64,000 bases of DNA from Pyruvatibacter sp. HU-CL02332 (GTDB lineage: Bacteria > Pseudomonadota > Alphaproteobacteria > CGMCC-115125): contig NZ_BAABWK010000001.1 of the NCBI RefSeq assembly GCF_040362765.1, positions 1,155,501-1,219,500 of the forward strand, written 5' to 3'. Positions 24,902 through 34,441 of this stretch are shown here, one piece after another (positions within the stretch are counted from its first letter, which is position 1; every line of letters begins with the position of its first letter). Position numbers and translations under genes: made by a program. The notes beneath the pieces are model-generated. The model was not told where the DNA came from. It saw only the letters and a program-made list of their open reading frames with translations, and ran no database searches.

Positions 24902-25750
24902 TTAGCGTATGGCGCCGGTGATTGAAAACGTAAAGCTGTCGTCCCGATCAATCACCACATGAGCCCGCGCGGGCATTTCGTCCCAAATACGCAGGGTCAA
25001 TCGCTCATAATGCGCCACAAACCGGCGCACCGCGGCTTCATCCATGGTGGGTTTGTCAGGTTCAGCGGCAGCAAGCCCCGCTTCCTGCTTGATACGCGAC
25101 TGAACAACACTCTCGATCCCCGCCACACGGATCAAAATGAGTGGATCAAGGTCGCACCAGGTAGGCCAGTAGTCATTGGCAAGTGCTTCATTCCACCATC
25201 GCCACCAAACGCCATCCGGGTCTTCCGAGGCTTCAAGATCGTTGATCGCTCCCCGCCAGCCATCCAGTGCCTGCGGTTGAGCCCCTACGCACCAGCCTTC
25301 AAACAAAACCACATCCGGACACCCGACATAGCTGTCCCATTGGTCCACCGGCAGGCGATCATCATCGAGCTTTGAAAAAACCGGCAACGCCGTCGTCTCC
25401 TGCGGTCCAGCAGATGCGACAGCCGCAAGTGTTGATGAGTAAAGACCCATGTCATGGGTACCCGGCACACCGCGAGTGGCACAAAGCGAATGGACCTCAC
25501 GGCCAAGCTGGTTGCGATCAGCTTTGGGTAGATAAAAATCATCAAGCGACAGGGTGAGCGCCCGCCTGCCACGCGCCGCCAGTTCATATTCCAGGGCATG
25601 GGCAAGCGTGGTCTTGCCAGACCCCTGTGCACCACAGATGCCGGCAACCACAAGACCATTTGGCCCAGGTCTCGTAGTCATCAACCGATCAGCAAGTGCT
25701 GGCAACAGGGCTGTCAGGCTCGGATCAATAAGTGTATTGCCCCCGGTCAC
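24902..25750 (-). CDS. P-loop kinase, D-glycerate 3-kinase-like
   Basis: 282 residues from the GTG at 25750, which overlaps the MAPEG stop as GTGA; a GTG at 25777 is the longer alternative. The Walker A motif GAQGSGKT is at 40-47. LTLSLDDFYLPKADRNQL, TRGVPGTHDM and VVLFEGWCVG follow in the order seen in the plant glycerate kinase / yeast Tda10 group of the phosphoribulokinase/uridine-kinase superfamily. The predicted reaction is ATP-dependent phosphorylation of D-glycerate to 3-phosphoglycerate in the cytosol. The substrate comes from family resemblance; pantothenate- or uridine-like substrates are less likely. Confidence 0.8.
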   Translation of the reverse strand: MTGGNTLIDPSLTALLPALADRLMTTRPGPNGLVVAGICGAQGSGKTTLAHALEYELAARGRRALTLSLDDFYLPKADRNQLGREVHSLCATRGVPGTHDMGLYSSTLAAVASAGPQETTALPVFSKLDDDRLPVDQWDSYVGCPDVVLFEGWCVGAQPQALDGWRGAINDLEASEDPDGVWWRWWNEALANDYWPTWCDLDPLILIRVAGIESVVQSRIKQEAGLAAAEPDKPTMDEAAVRRFVAHYERLTLRIWDEMPARAHVVIDRDDSFTFSITGAIR

Positions 25751-26139
25751 GCGACCGTCTGATAGGCCGCGAAGCACATGGCAAAACCGGCAACATAGGT
25801 TCCAAGCGCGCCAACGGCCTTAAACACATGTGGCTTTTCAAGGGTCTTGCAGGTGAGAAATCCGAGCACCACAAGATAACGACTGACGGCAGCGACAATC
25901 ATCGCCCAGCCAACCCACGCCGCAACATCCTGCGTGCCAAGGTAAAGGATCAGAATGGCAAGGACCGGCACATACTCGGCGGTGTTGCCATGCGCGCGCA
26001 CCGCTTTATTCAGCCCGCTCGTCGGGTCGGTTTCAACGCCCGTCATGACGTCGGTTCGCCCGCGTTGGATCGAGACCCAGAACCCGAGCAGAAAAATCAG
26101 AAGCGCCATTGCAACGACGCACAGAACAGCAGTGCCCAT
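25747..26139 (-). CDS. MAPEG-family membrane protein
   Basis: 130 residues with four predicted membrane helices. The family signature RAHGNTAEYVP is present at about residues 48-58, matching the RAHxNxxE glutathione-binding motif of MAPEG proteins. These are glutathione-dependent transferases or peroxidases of the inner membrane; the bacterial members are poorly characterised. The stop overlaps the kinase GTG start, so the two genes are translationally coupled for no obvious metabolic reason. Confidence 0.88.
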   Translation of the reverse strand: MGTAVLCVVAMALLIFLLGFWVSIQRGRTDVMTGVETDPTSGLNKAVRAHGNTAEYVPVLAILILYLGTQDVAAWVGWAMIVAAVSRYLVVLGFLTCKTLEKPHVFKAVGALGTYVAGFAMCFAAYQTVA

Positions 26140-26222
26140 ATCAGAAATCCCCCTTGCAGTTGTGCCGTTAAGCCGACACTTGGCCTGAGACTAACATGCA
26201 AGGGCCAGCAAAGTTAAAAGGT

Positions 26223-27464
26223 CTATTCGTTGAACAGGCGACGCGTCCCCATGGACTCAATGGCTTCAGCTATGCGCGACACCGCAATGCGATAAGCCGC
26301 AGATCGCAGATCCGTATCATCACGCATTGCCCGGCTTGAAACGGCATGCGCCATACGCTCCATCCTGGCATCCAGATCAGCAAACACCTTGTCCCGACCC
26401 ATCTGTTCGCCAGAGCGGTTCTGCACCCATTCAAGATAGGACACACTGACACCACCTGAGTTCGCCAGAATATCCGGCACCACATGGACACCGCGTTCCG
26501 TCAATCGATCAGCGCCCTCCACCGTGCATGCCTGATTGGAAACTTCGACCACAACGCGCGCTGCCACATGGTCCGCGTTCTTTCCATCAATCCAGCCACC
26601 CAGTGCTGCAGGAACAAGGACATCTGCCTCAACCCGGCGCAGATCATTGTGCGCCACAGTGTCAGCAAAACCCTTCAGGCTTCCGGTCTTTGCCTTGTAG
26701 CGCTCCGCCTCGCGGGGATCCAACCCGTCAGCCGAATAGACAGCGCCGGAAGAATCCGACAGGGCCACAATGCGGAAACCCGCCTCGTGCATGTCATTGG
26801 CAAACTGCGCACCCGCGTTGCCAAACCCCTGAACGGCAAAACTGGCATCATCTGAAAGGTCAAGATGATCCTTTAGCGCCATCACCACCTTCGCAGCGCC
26901 CCGTCCGGTTGCCTCTGCACGACCTTCGATACCACCCAGCACAATGGGCTTTCCGGTGATACTGGCGGTCTGAGCAGTACCTTCCAAAGCAGCTAACTCA
27001 TCAGCCATCCATGCCAGAACCGTCCCGTTGGTATTGACGTCAGGCGCCGGCACATCGCGGCCAACACCAAGGTCATGACGCAACGCACGCACATATCCAC
27101 GTGCCACGCGCTCCAGCTCATGGCGGCTCAGATCACCTGGATCAACCGCCACGCCACCCTTGCCGCCACCAAATGGCAGCCCTGCCAGCGCTGTCTTGAA
27201 CGTCATCAAAAAAGCCAGTGTGTTGACTTCTTCTGCATCAACGGAAGGGTGAAACCGAATACCGCCCTTGGCAGGCCCAAGAGCATTTGAGTAAATGGTC
27301 CGCCATGCAGGAAAGGTCTGAAGAGATCCATCACCCATACGAACATTAATGCTTGCAGCAACGGACCGCTTGGGATGCCGCAGTACCTCACGCACATCTT
27401 CATTGAGGTCTAGCGCCTCAGCAGCGCGCTCCAGGAAAGTGCAAACATCAAGAGAAGAAGACAT
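26223..27464 (-). CDS. gdhA: Glu/Leu/Phe/Val family dehydrogenase (glutamate dehydrogenase)
   Basis: 413 residues, the length of NAD(P)-dependent GDHs of the hexameric small-subunit class. Catalytic and substrate lysines are visible: K66 in NALGPAKGGIRFHP, K90 and K102 in FKTALAGLPFGGGKGG. PAPDVNTNGTVLAWM and the Rossmann signature VQGFGNAGAQFA follow. It interconverts glutamate and 2-oxoglutarate plus ammonium in the cytosol. The glutamate-type side-chain lysine and the FGGGKGG region favour glutamate over leucine or phenylalanine. It is monocistronic and divergent from the RND efflux operon. The coenzyme choice cannot be read with confidence. Confidence 0.88.
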   Translation of the reverse strand: MSSSLDVCTFLERAAEALDLNEDVREVLRHPKRSVAASINVRMGDGSLQTFPAWRTIYSNALGPAKGGIRFHPSVDAEEVNTLAFLMTFKTALAGLPFGGGKGGVAVDPGDLSRHELERVARGYVRALRHDLGVGRDVPAPDVNTNGTVLAWMADELAALEGTAQTASITGKPIVLGGIEGRAEATGRGAAKVVMALKDHLDLSDDASFAVQGFGNAGAQFANDMHEAGFRIVALSDSSGAVYSADGLDPREAERYKAKTGSLKGFADTVAHNDLRRVEADVLVPAALGGWIDGKNADHVAARVVVEVSNQACTVEGADRLTERGVHVVPDILANSGGVSVSYLEWVQNRSGEQMGRDKVFADLDARMERMAHAVSSRAMRDDTDLRSAAYRIAVSRIAEAIESMGTRRLFNE

Positions 27465-27549
27465 GAAAAACGCTCCGATCTACTGCTAGGGGCTTTCATA
27501 TGGGTCTGAGACGAGTGGACGCCACTCACAAGAATTTGTCATTTCCGCA

Positions 27550-27577
27550 TTGAGCAAGAGGTGGCGTACACTAGGAT
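27550..27577 (+). promoter_or_regulatory. Sigma70-like promoter for the RND operon
   Basis: TTGAGC (27550-27555), a 16-bp spacer and TAGGAT (27572-27577) give a housekeeping-type promoter. Its expected start near 27584 lies downstream of the ATGs at 27561 and 27576, so those cannot be used from this transcript. This supports the adaptor start at 27675. By inspection only. Confidence 0.4.
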
Positions 27578-27674
27578 GAATCCCCATGAGCCTGTTTCCA
27601 GCACAGACGCGTCGGCGTTTTACATAGGGTGCTTTGTCACAGGTCGAGCCAATCGCCGGAAACGTTTGAAAGCC

Positions 27675-28784
27675 ATGCAGCGCTCACTCCGTCAAACCAC
27701 ATCCGTCCTCGTAGCTTGCATCGCAATGGCTGCACTGTCGCCTGCCTTGGCTCAGGGACGCGGCGGCCCGGCTCAGGTCTTTGTGCAGGAAGCAACCACA
27801 AGCCGGTTCGTGGATCGCATTGAAGCCATCGGCACCCTGCGGGCAAATGAAACCGTTGAAATCACAGCGACCGTTACCGACACAGTAACGGGTGTCTACT
27901 TTGACGATGGCGCGAGGGTCGGCGTTGGCGACACACTTCTGACCATGGCGGACGGCGAAGAACGCGCCCTGCTTGAAGAAGAAAACGCCGCAGCAGAAGA
28001 AGCCCGCCGACAGTTGAACCGCGCCAGAACACTTGTGGGACAGGGTTCCATCTCTCGCTCGGTCATGGACGAACGCAACAGGGCCTACGAGACCGCCGTC
28101 GCGCGCAGACGCGCGCTCCAATCCCGCTTGAAAGACCGCGTCATCTCAGCCCCCTTTGACGGCGTGGTTGGACTGCGCCGCATCTCGGTCGGCGCCCTCG
28201 TCACACCGGGTGACATCATCACTCGCATCCATGATGACGGCGTCATGAAGCTCGATTTTTCTGTGCCCTCCACTTTTCTATCGTCACTAAAGCCGGGCAT
28301 TGCCATTCGCGCCAAAGCCCGCGCCCTTGAAGGCCGGGAGTTTGAGGGCGAAATTTCCAGCCTCGATAATGAAATCGACCCGGTCACACGCTCCATCATC
28401 GTGCGCGCCCTGCTCCAGAACGAAGATCGCGTGCTGCGCCCAGGCCTCCTCATGTCCGTTGAGCTTCTACGCAACCCGCGCGAGGCCGTTTCCATTCCCG
28501 AAGAAGCAATTGTTCCCATTGCGCGCGAGACCTACGCATTTGTGGCGGTTGAAAAAGATGGCGTCATGATTGCCGAGCGCCGCCGCATCACGATCGGTGC
28601 GCGCCGTCCCGGCGAGGTGGAAGTGATTGAAGGGCTGAGTGCAGGTGAAGCCATCGTGACCCGTGGCGCAGGCCAGTTGCAGCCAGATCAGGCAATCATT
28701 GTTCGGGCGAATGGCACACAGGGCGACACGCTGGAAAACCTTCTGGGTTCAGACGCTGCGACCAACACACCTGCTGACGGATAA
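27675..28784 (+). CDS. RND efflux periplasmic adaptor (membrane fusion protein)
   Basis: 369 residues from the ATG at 27675, where a signal peptide begins (SVLVACIAMAALSPALAQG). Domains in order: lipoyl half (IEAIGTLRANETVEITATV), alpha-hairpin (about 90-140, LLEEENAAAEEARRQLNRAR), second lipoyl half (APFDGVVGLRRISVGALV), beta-barrel and membrane-proximal parts. The adaptor bridges the inner-membrane pump encoded next (19 nt downstream) and an outer-membrane channel. No channel gene is in this operon; the NodT-type protein at 42273-43718 could serve. No lipobox is present, so anchoring may be by the pump alone. Confidence 0.9.
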   Translation: MQRSLRQTTSVLVACIAMAALSPALAQGRGGPAQVFVQEATTSRFVDRIEAIGTLRANETVEITATVTDTVTGVYFDDGARVGVGDTLLTMADGEERALLEEENAAAEEARRQLNRARTLVGQGSISRSVMDERNRAYETAVARRRALQSRLKDRVISAPFDGVVGLRRISVGALVTPGDIITRIHDDGVMKLDFSVPSTFLSSLKPGIAIRAKARALEGREFEGEISSLDNEIDPVTRSIIVRALLQNEDRVLRPGLLMSVELLRNPREAVSIPEEAIVPIARETYAFVAVEKDGVMIAERRRITIGARRPGEVEVIEGLSAGEAIVTRGAGQLQPDQAIIVRANGTQGDTLENLLGSDAATNTPADG

Positions 28785-28803
28785 GCAAACAGGACACACT
28801 GCC

Positions 28804-31800
28804 ATGTTTCTCTCCGACCTTTCCGTTACGCGACCCGTTTTCGGCATGGTGCTGGGGATGCTGCTGGTTGTCTTCGGCATCGTGTCGTTCACACAGCTCC
28901 CCTTGCGCCAGTACCCGGACATCGATCCACCCGTCGTCACCGTTGAAACCAGTTATCCCGGTGCCGCGGCTTCAATCGTTGAATCACGGATCACCGAAAT
29001 CATCGAAGACCGAATCTCCGGCATTGAAGGTGTGGACTTCATTCAAAGCAGCAGCGAAGACGGCGAGAGCAACGTCACCATACAGTTCAAGACAGGCCGG
29101 GATGTGGATGCCGCCGCCAATGATGTTCGCGACCGCGTGTCCAGAATCCTCAACAACCTGCCCGAAGAAGCCAATCCACCGGAAGTCCAGAAGCGTGACG
29201 CCAATCAGGATGTGATCGTCTGGCTGTCGCTCTCCAGTCCGGAAATGTCCGTTCTGGAACTCACGGACTTTGCTGAGCGATATGTATTGGATCGCTTCTC
29301 GGTACTGCCCGGTGTCGCGCGTGTGCGACTGTCAGGTGCCAAGAGCTATGCCATGCGTATCTGGCTGGATCGTCTGGAAATGGCAGCACGCGGCCTCACA
29401 GCTTCAGATGTCGAACGCGCGCTGCGCGCTGAGAATGTCGAGCTTCCGGCAGGTAGCGTCGAAAGCCTGGAACGGCAATTCACAGTGCGGGTCGCCCGCT
29501 CCTTCAACGACGCTGACGACTTTTCCCACCTTGTGCTGGCACGCGGCGACGACGGCTATCTTGTGCGCTTGGGCGATATTGCGAGGGTAGAGCGCGCGGC
29601 TGCGGAGGATCGCACATTCTTCAGAGGCAATACGTTGCCGCGCGTCGGCATTGGCATCGTGAAGCAATCCACCGCCAACACAATTGATGTGGCGCGTGGT
29701 GCCAAGGCTGAGGCAGACCGCCTCAACCCAACACTGCCCGAAGGCATGTCCGTCACGGTAAGCTTTGACACATCTATTTTCGTCGAAGGTGCAATCAACG
29801 AAGTCTATAAGACGCTGGCCATCGCCATGGTTCTTGTGGTGCTGGTGATCCTTGCTTTCCTCGGCAATCTGCGCGCCATGCTGGTGCCCGCTGTCACCGT
29901 CCCGATCTCGATCATCGCAAGCTTCACGCTTGTTCTGATCCTTGGCTTTTCTATCAACCTGCTGACTTTGCTCGCACTGGTGCTTGCCATCGGATTGGTG
30001 GTTGATGACAGCATCGTGGTGCTTGAGAACATTCAACGCCGAATGGATGAGCTGAAAGAAACGCCCCTGGTGGCAGCTTTTGAGGGAACCCGCCAGGTCG
30101 GTTTCGCCGTCATTGCCACGACCATGGTGCTCATTTCGGTTTTCGTACCCATCGCATTCACCGAAGGGGACATCGGACGACTGTTCGCCGAGTTCGCCCT
30201 GACCATGGCTGCAGCCGTCGCGATCTCAAGCCTCGTTGCCCTCACCATCTCCCCAATGATCGCTTCAAAGATCCTCAAGCCCAACAAGTCGGACAGCGGC
30301 ATCGGTGTTCGTGTGGAGGCACTGCTCCTGTCTTCCCGCGACTGGTACGCAGGCGCCCTTGAATGGTCTCTGTCACGCCCATTGATCGTCGGCGGCGTGT
30401 TCGTGGTTCTTCTGGGTGGCACTGTGGGACTGTTCGGTCTTCTCCCTAGCGAGTACTCCCCGCGCGAAGACAGAGGTGCGTTCTTCATTATCGTCAACGG
30501 CCCTCAGGGGGCAACGCACGACTACATGAGTGAATACATGGACGAGATCGAGGCTAGGCTGGTGCCCTATCTCGAGAACGAAGAAATGCACACGCTGCTC
30601 GTCCGCAGTCCGCGCAGCTTCGGCAACATCACCAGCTTCAACACAGGCATTGTCATCTGCGTTCTGAATGACTGGTCAGACCGCCGATCTGCTTTTGTGA
30701 TTATTGATGAGGTGCGCCAGAGACTTTCCGATTTGCCGGGTGTCCGCGCCTTCCCGGTGATGAGCCGTGGCTTTGGTGGCGGTTCCAGCAAGCCTGTGCA
30801 GTTCGTTATCGGTGGCGGCACCTATGATGAAATTGCCCAGTGGCGGGACATCATTCTCGAAGAGCTGGAAACCAACAATCCGGGATTGGGCGGCCTTGAC
30901 TGGGACTACAAGGAAACCCAGCCACAAGTGGAAGTCGATGTAGACTATGACCGCGCTGCGGAGCTTGGCGTCACGGTGTCGGAGATCGGCAGAACCCTTG
31001 AGACCATGCTCGGCTCCCGCCGCGTCACAACCTACATCGATGGCGGCGAGGAGTATGACGTCATCCTTGAAGGAGAACGCGACGCCCAGCGCACGCCGAC
31101 CGACATGCAGAACATTTATGTTCGCTCCACACGCAGCGACAGGCTGATCCCGCTGTCAAACCTCGTAACGATCCGGGAGTTTGCCGGGTCCACAACCCTC
31201 AATCGCTACAACCGCGTCCGCGCGATAACACTCGAAGCCAATCTGGAAGACGGGCTGTCACTGGGAGGTGCCATCACACATCTCAATCAGATCGTTGACG
31301 ACAAACTCCCCGAGACCGTGGTCGTTGACTACAAAGGCGAGTCCCGCGATTTCTTTGCAGCGGGTGGCGCACTGCTATTCGTCTTCCTGCTTGGTATCGC
31401 AATTGTGTTCCTGGTGCTGTCCGCTCAGTTTGAGAGCTTTGTGCATCCGCTCATCATCATGCTGACTGTACCGGTCGTCATCGGTGGCGGGTTACTCGGC
31501 CTGTGGCTTACAGGCTCCAGTCTCAACATCTACAGCCAGATTGGCCTTGTCATGCTGGTCGGCCTTGCCGCCAAGAATGGCATTCTGATTGTGGAGTTCG
31601 CTAACCAGCTACGCGATCAGGGTGTCGAGTTTGCCGACGCCTTGCGCGAAGCATCCATCACGCGCTTCCGTCCCATCCTGATGACCGGCATCACGACGGC
31701 GGCCGGAACCTTTCCCTTGATACTGGGATCAGGTGCAGGCGCCGAGACGCGTGCCGTCATCGGCATCGTGGTGCTGGCAGGCGTCCTCACATCAGTAGCG

Positions 31801-31917
31801 CTGACACTCTTTGTGGTGCCGGTGGCCTACAACATCATGGCGCGCAATACAGGCTCACCCGGTGACGTACGCCGCCGCCTGTTCCGCGAGCGTCCGTCTA
31901 GTCAGCCTGCCGAGTAA
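28804..31917 (+). CDS. RND multidrug efflux permease (HAE1 family)
   Basis: 1037 residues from the ATG at 28804; an upstream in-frame extension overlaps the adaptor gene and was discarded. N-terminal FLSDLSVTRPVFGMVLGMLL and the YPDIDPPVVTVETSYPGA segment are standard for AcrB/MexF-like pumps. Proton-relay residues are present: D401 and D402 in LVVDDSIVVLEN, K924 in GLAAKNGILIVEF. Twelve membrane helices and two large periplasmic loops are expected. It is a proton-driven trimeric exporter for hydrophobic compounds, solvents or drugs. It forms an operon with the adaptor. The 3' end overlaps the convergent MMPL gene by 20 bp. Confidence 0.93.
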   Translation: MFLSDLSVTRPVFGMVLGMLLVVFGIVSFTQLPLRQYPDIDPPVVTVETSYPGAAASIVESRITEIIEDRISGIEGVDFIQSSSEDGESNVTIQFKTGRDVDAAANDVRDRVSRILNNLPEEANPPEVQKRDANQDVIVWLSLSSPEMSVLELTDFAERYVLDRFSVLPGVARVRLSGAKSYAMRIWLDRLEMAARGLTASDVERALRAENVELPAGSVESLERQFTVRVARSFNDADDFSHLVLARGDDGYLVRLGDIARVERAAAEDRTFFRGNTLPRVGIGIVKQSTANTIDVARGAKAEADRLNPTLPEGMSVTVSFDTSIFVEGAINEVYKTLAIAMVLVVLVILAFLGNLRAMLVPAVTVPISIIASFTLVLILGFSINLLTLLALVLAIGLVVDDSIVVLENIQRRMDELKETPLVAAFEGTRQVGFAVIATTMVLISVFVPIAFTEGDIGRLFAEFALTMAAAVAISSLVALTISPMIASKILKPNKSDSGIGVRVEALLLSSRDWYAGALEWSLSRPLIVGGVFVVLLGGTVGLFGLLPSEYSPREDRGAFFIIVNGPQGATHDYMSEYMDEIEARLVPYLENEEMHTLLVRSPRSFGNITSFNTGIVICVLNDWSDRRSAFVIIDEVRQRLSDLPGVRAFPVMSRGFGGGSSKPVQFVIGGGTYDEIAQWRDIILEELETNNPGLGGLDWDYKETQPQVEVDVDYDRAAELGVTVSEIGRTLETMLGSRRVTTYIDGGEEYDVILEGERDAQRTPTDMQNIYVRSTRSDRLIPLSNLVTIREFAGSTTLNRYNRVRAITLEANLEDGLSLGGAITHLNQIVDDKLPETVVVDYKGESRDFFAAGGALLFVFLLGIAIVFLVLSAQFESFVHPLIIMLTVPVVIGGGLLGLWLTGSSLNIYSQIGLVMLVGLAAKNGILIVEFANQLRDQGVEFADALREASITRFRPILMTGITTAAGTFPLILGSGAGAETRAVIGIVVLAGVLTSVALTLFVVPVAYNIMARNTGSPGDVRRRLFRERPSSQPAE

Positions 31918-34273
31918 TCTTGCGCGGCGCCAATCCTTCAAGCAGCCAGGCAAGTGCCGGCAGCAGCGTGACGGCTCCCACCATGTTCACCAGGAACATG
32001 AAGGACAGCAACAGCCCCATATCCGCCTGAAACTTGAGCGCTGAGAACGCCCAGCTTGCCACGCCGATTGACAGTGTCAGGCCGGTGAACACCACCGCCA
32101 TGCCGGTTTCCTGCATGGCCTGCGGGAACGCATCCTGCAGACGAATGCCTGCCTCCAGCCGGAACTGCAGCCGGTTGTAGATGTAAAAGGCGTAGTCCAC
32201 GCCGATGCCAACGGCGAGCACCAGCACCGGCAGCGTTGACGACTTAAGACCAATACCCAGCTCCGTCATGAACCAGTAGCCCATGAAGGTGGCTACCAGC
32301 AGGGGCGCACAGCAGCAGATGATCGCGCGCCAGTCACGATAGGCAAACCCTACAAGCACAATGATCGCACCGAAAACATAGAGCAGCATCGGCAACTCAT
32401 TCTCGCTGATCACCTCATTGGTTGCTGCAATGATGCCTGCATTGCCGGTTGCCAGCCGCAGTGTCAGCCCTTCAACAGGGTAATCTGCAATGTAGCTTTC
32501 AGCTGCAGCCACTACGCGCTCAACCGTTTCAGCCTTGTGGTCCGTAAGGAACGCAATCACCGGCATCACATTACATCGGCGATTTATAAGGCCGGTGCTG
32601 GATGGAATGGGTGATGTAATGAGACCAAGCGTTGTCGGGTTACGCGGCAGGTGCGACCAGCGAAGGTCATCCTCCATCCAAAGGCGCATATTGTTGCGCG
32701 CAACGGTAGCCGTGGACACGACGGCAGCAACACCCGGCACATTGTTGAGGTGCCAGCCATAGTCTTCCAGCGCCTTCATGTAAGTGTGGTCGATGCACGC
32801 TTCTCCAGGAAGCTCTGCCACGGTGATGAAGGCGTCAAGCGAGATGGCGAAGTTGTCAGTTACAAAATTTACATCCTGATTGTAGCGGGCATCTTCCCGC
32901 AGCTCCGGCAGGCCTGCATGAAGGTCGCCCACATGTCGGTCACGCGACTGATAGATCGACACAACAAACAAAACCGCACCCAGCAGCAAAATGAGTTTTG
33001 CAGGTCCTGGACGCGCCACGCCGCCCAGCTTTTTCATCAGGCTCGCGCGCGACGCACGCAGCTTGGAAATCTGCGCGACAAAATTGGCGCGCGGTTTCAT
33101 GTATGAGGCCAGCAGGGGCAGCATGATGAGGTTGGAGATGATCTTGAGCGCAATACCCACCGTGGCGACAATCGCCATTTCCTGAATGATGGGGATAGGC
33201 ACGAGTGCCAGAGTGAGGAAACCGACAAGGTCGGTGATCAGCGCCATGGAACCCGGCAGGAACAACCGACTGAAGGTCGACCGCGCAGCCGTCTCCGCCG
33301 TCGCACCATCAATCAGCTCACTGGTGAACAGATTGATCTGCTGCACCCCGTGACTGACACCGATGGCATAGACAAGGAAAGGCACAAGGATGGCCAGCGG
33401 GTCGAGACCATAGCCCAGCAAATAGAGGGCCCCGAACTGCCAGACCACAGACACGAGCGAGCTGCCGACAGCCAGCAGCATGAGCTGGAATGAACGCGCA
33501 TAAAGATAAACAGCGATGGCCGTGAGGATGAGCGCCAGGCCCATGAAATAGACGACGCCGGCCGCCCCGTCCGCAATGTCGCCAATACCTTTGGCAAACC
33601 CGATGATGCGGATGGTGGTTTTATCGTCTTCAAACTTGCCGCGCAGTCCGATTTCAAGCTGATGGGCCAGTTCGATGTAATCCAGTCGCTCGCCCGTAAT
33701 CGGGTTGATCTCTGCAAGTTCAAACCGGATGAGAACCGCGCTGTTGTCATGTGCCACATACTGGCCTGCAAATCCGCCGCGTACAGTGTCAACGCGAATG
33801 CGTTCAAGGGCTTCGGCAGTGATGCGTTCACGGGTCACGTTGGCAGGGATCAGGTTGTAGGCCTTGAAGCCTTCCTCATTGATTTCCATCACCCGCGTAT
33901 TTGGGGTCCACATGGAGCGGATGGTGGCGCGGTCGACACCGGGCAAATAGAAAACTTCGTCAGAGATATCGTAGTAGCGCTGGAAAAATTCCGGCGTCCA
34001 CACGTCCCCGTCATTGGCCTCGACCGCCACGATCACCGCATTGGCACCAGGAAGCTTCTCCCGGTAATCCGAAAAGGTCTCGATATAGGGATGCTCGGAT
34101 GGCAACTGCTTCAGGAAGCCGGCATCGATTGCCAGCCCACTTGCCAGATATCCACTGATAAGCGTCAGGAGAACGAAGAAACCAAGAATGGTTCCACGAA
34201 AGGCGAACAAAAATCGTTCAGCCCCAGCAACAAACCCGGCGAGGGGACCCGGCGAAGCGGAAGAAGGCGACAT
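31898..34273 (-). CDS. RND superfamily exporter, MMPL/HAE3-type
   Basis: 791 residues from the ATG at 34273; GAGG lies 6 nt upstream, whereas the ATG at 34279 has no room for an RBS. One membrane segment at about 28-48 precedes a periplasmic loop, then five helices, a repeat of that layout, and no cytoplasmic C-domain. SGxVYFxGLALILTAIAVYLY, AIGVSHGVQQI and VGIGVDYAFYIYNRL are typical of the HAE3/MMPL branch, which moves lipids, hopanoids, sterols or wax-like molecules across the cell envelope. Here the two halves are similar, as expected from internal duplication. No partner gene is adjacent, so the substrate is open. Confidence 0.88.
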   Translation of the reverse strand: MSPSSASPGPLAGFVAGAERFLFAFRGTILGFFVLLTLISGYLASGLAIDAGFLKQLPSEHPYIETFSDYREKLPGANAVIVAVEANDGDVWTPEFFQRYYDISDEVFYLPGVDRATIRSMWTPNTRVMEINEEGFKAYNLIPANVTRERITAEALERIRVDTVRGGFAGQYVAHDNSAVLIRFELAEINPITGERLDYIELAHQLEIGLRGKFEDDKTTIRIIGFAKGIGDIADGAAGVVYFMGLALILTAIAVYLYARSFQLMLLAVGSSLVSVVWQFGALYLLGYGLDPLAILVPFLVYAIGVSHGVQQINLFTSELIDGATAETAARSTFSRLFLPGSMALITDLVGFLTLALVPIPIIQEMAIVATVGIALKIISNLIMLPLLASYMKPRANFVAQISKLRASRASLMKKLGGVARPGPAKLILLLGAVLFVVSIYQSRDRHVGDLHAGLPELREDARYNQDVNFVTDNFAISLDAFITVAELPGEACIDHTYMKALEDYGWHLNNVPGVAAVVSTATVARNNMRLWMEDDLRWSHLPRNPTTLGLITSPIPSSTGLINRRCNVMPVIAFLTDHKAETVERVVAAAESYIADYPVEGLTLRLATGNAGIIAATNEVISENELPMLLYVFGAIIVLVGFAYRDWRAIICCCAPLLVATFMGYWFMTELGIGLKSSTLPVLVLAVGIGVDYAFYIYNRLQFRLEAGIRLQDAFPQAMQETGMAVVFTGLTLSIGVASWAFSALKFQADMGLLLSFMFLVNMVGAVTLLPALAWLLEGLAPRKITRQAD

Positions 34274-34441
34274 AAGCATCCTCGAGGAAAATTGGCGGAG
34301 ACCGTCCGCTCCTTATGTGCTCGCATATCGCAGACGCCGTCACAAGACCCGCACATCATCTGGAGTTTTGCGCGCACCTCAGATTCATGGCCAACTGGCT
34401 GGGAAACATGATTCTTAACCATGCTTGGGAGGCGGCGCATC

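Noticed and set aside
28663-28803. N-terminal extension of the RND permease
   Set aside because: It lies in the adaptor gene in another frame; the conserved N-terminus starts at the ATG at 28804.
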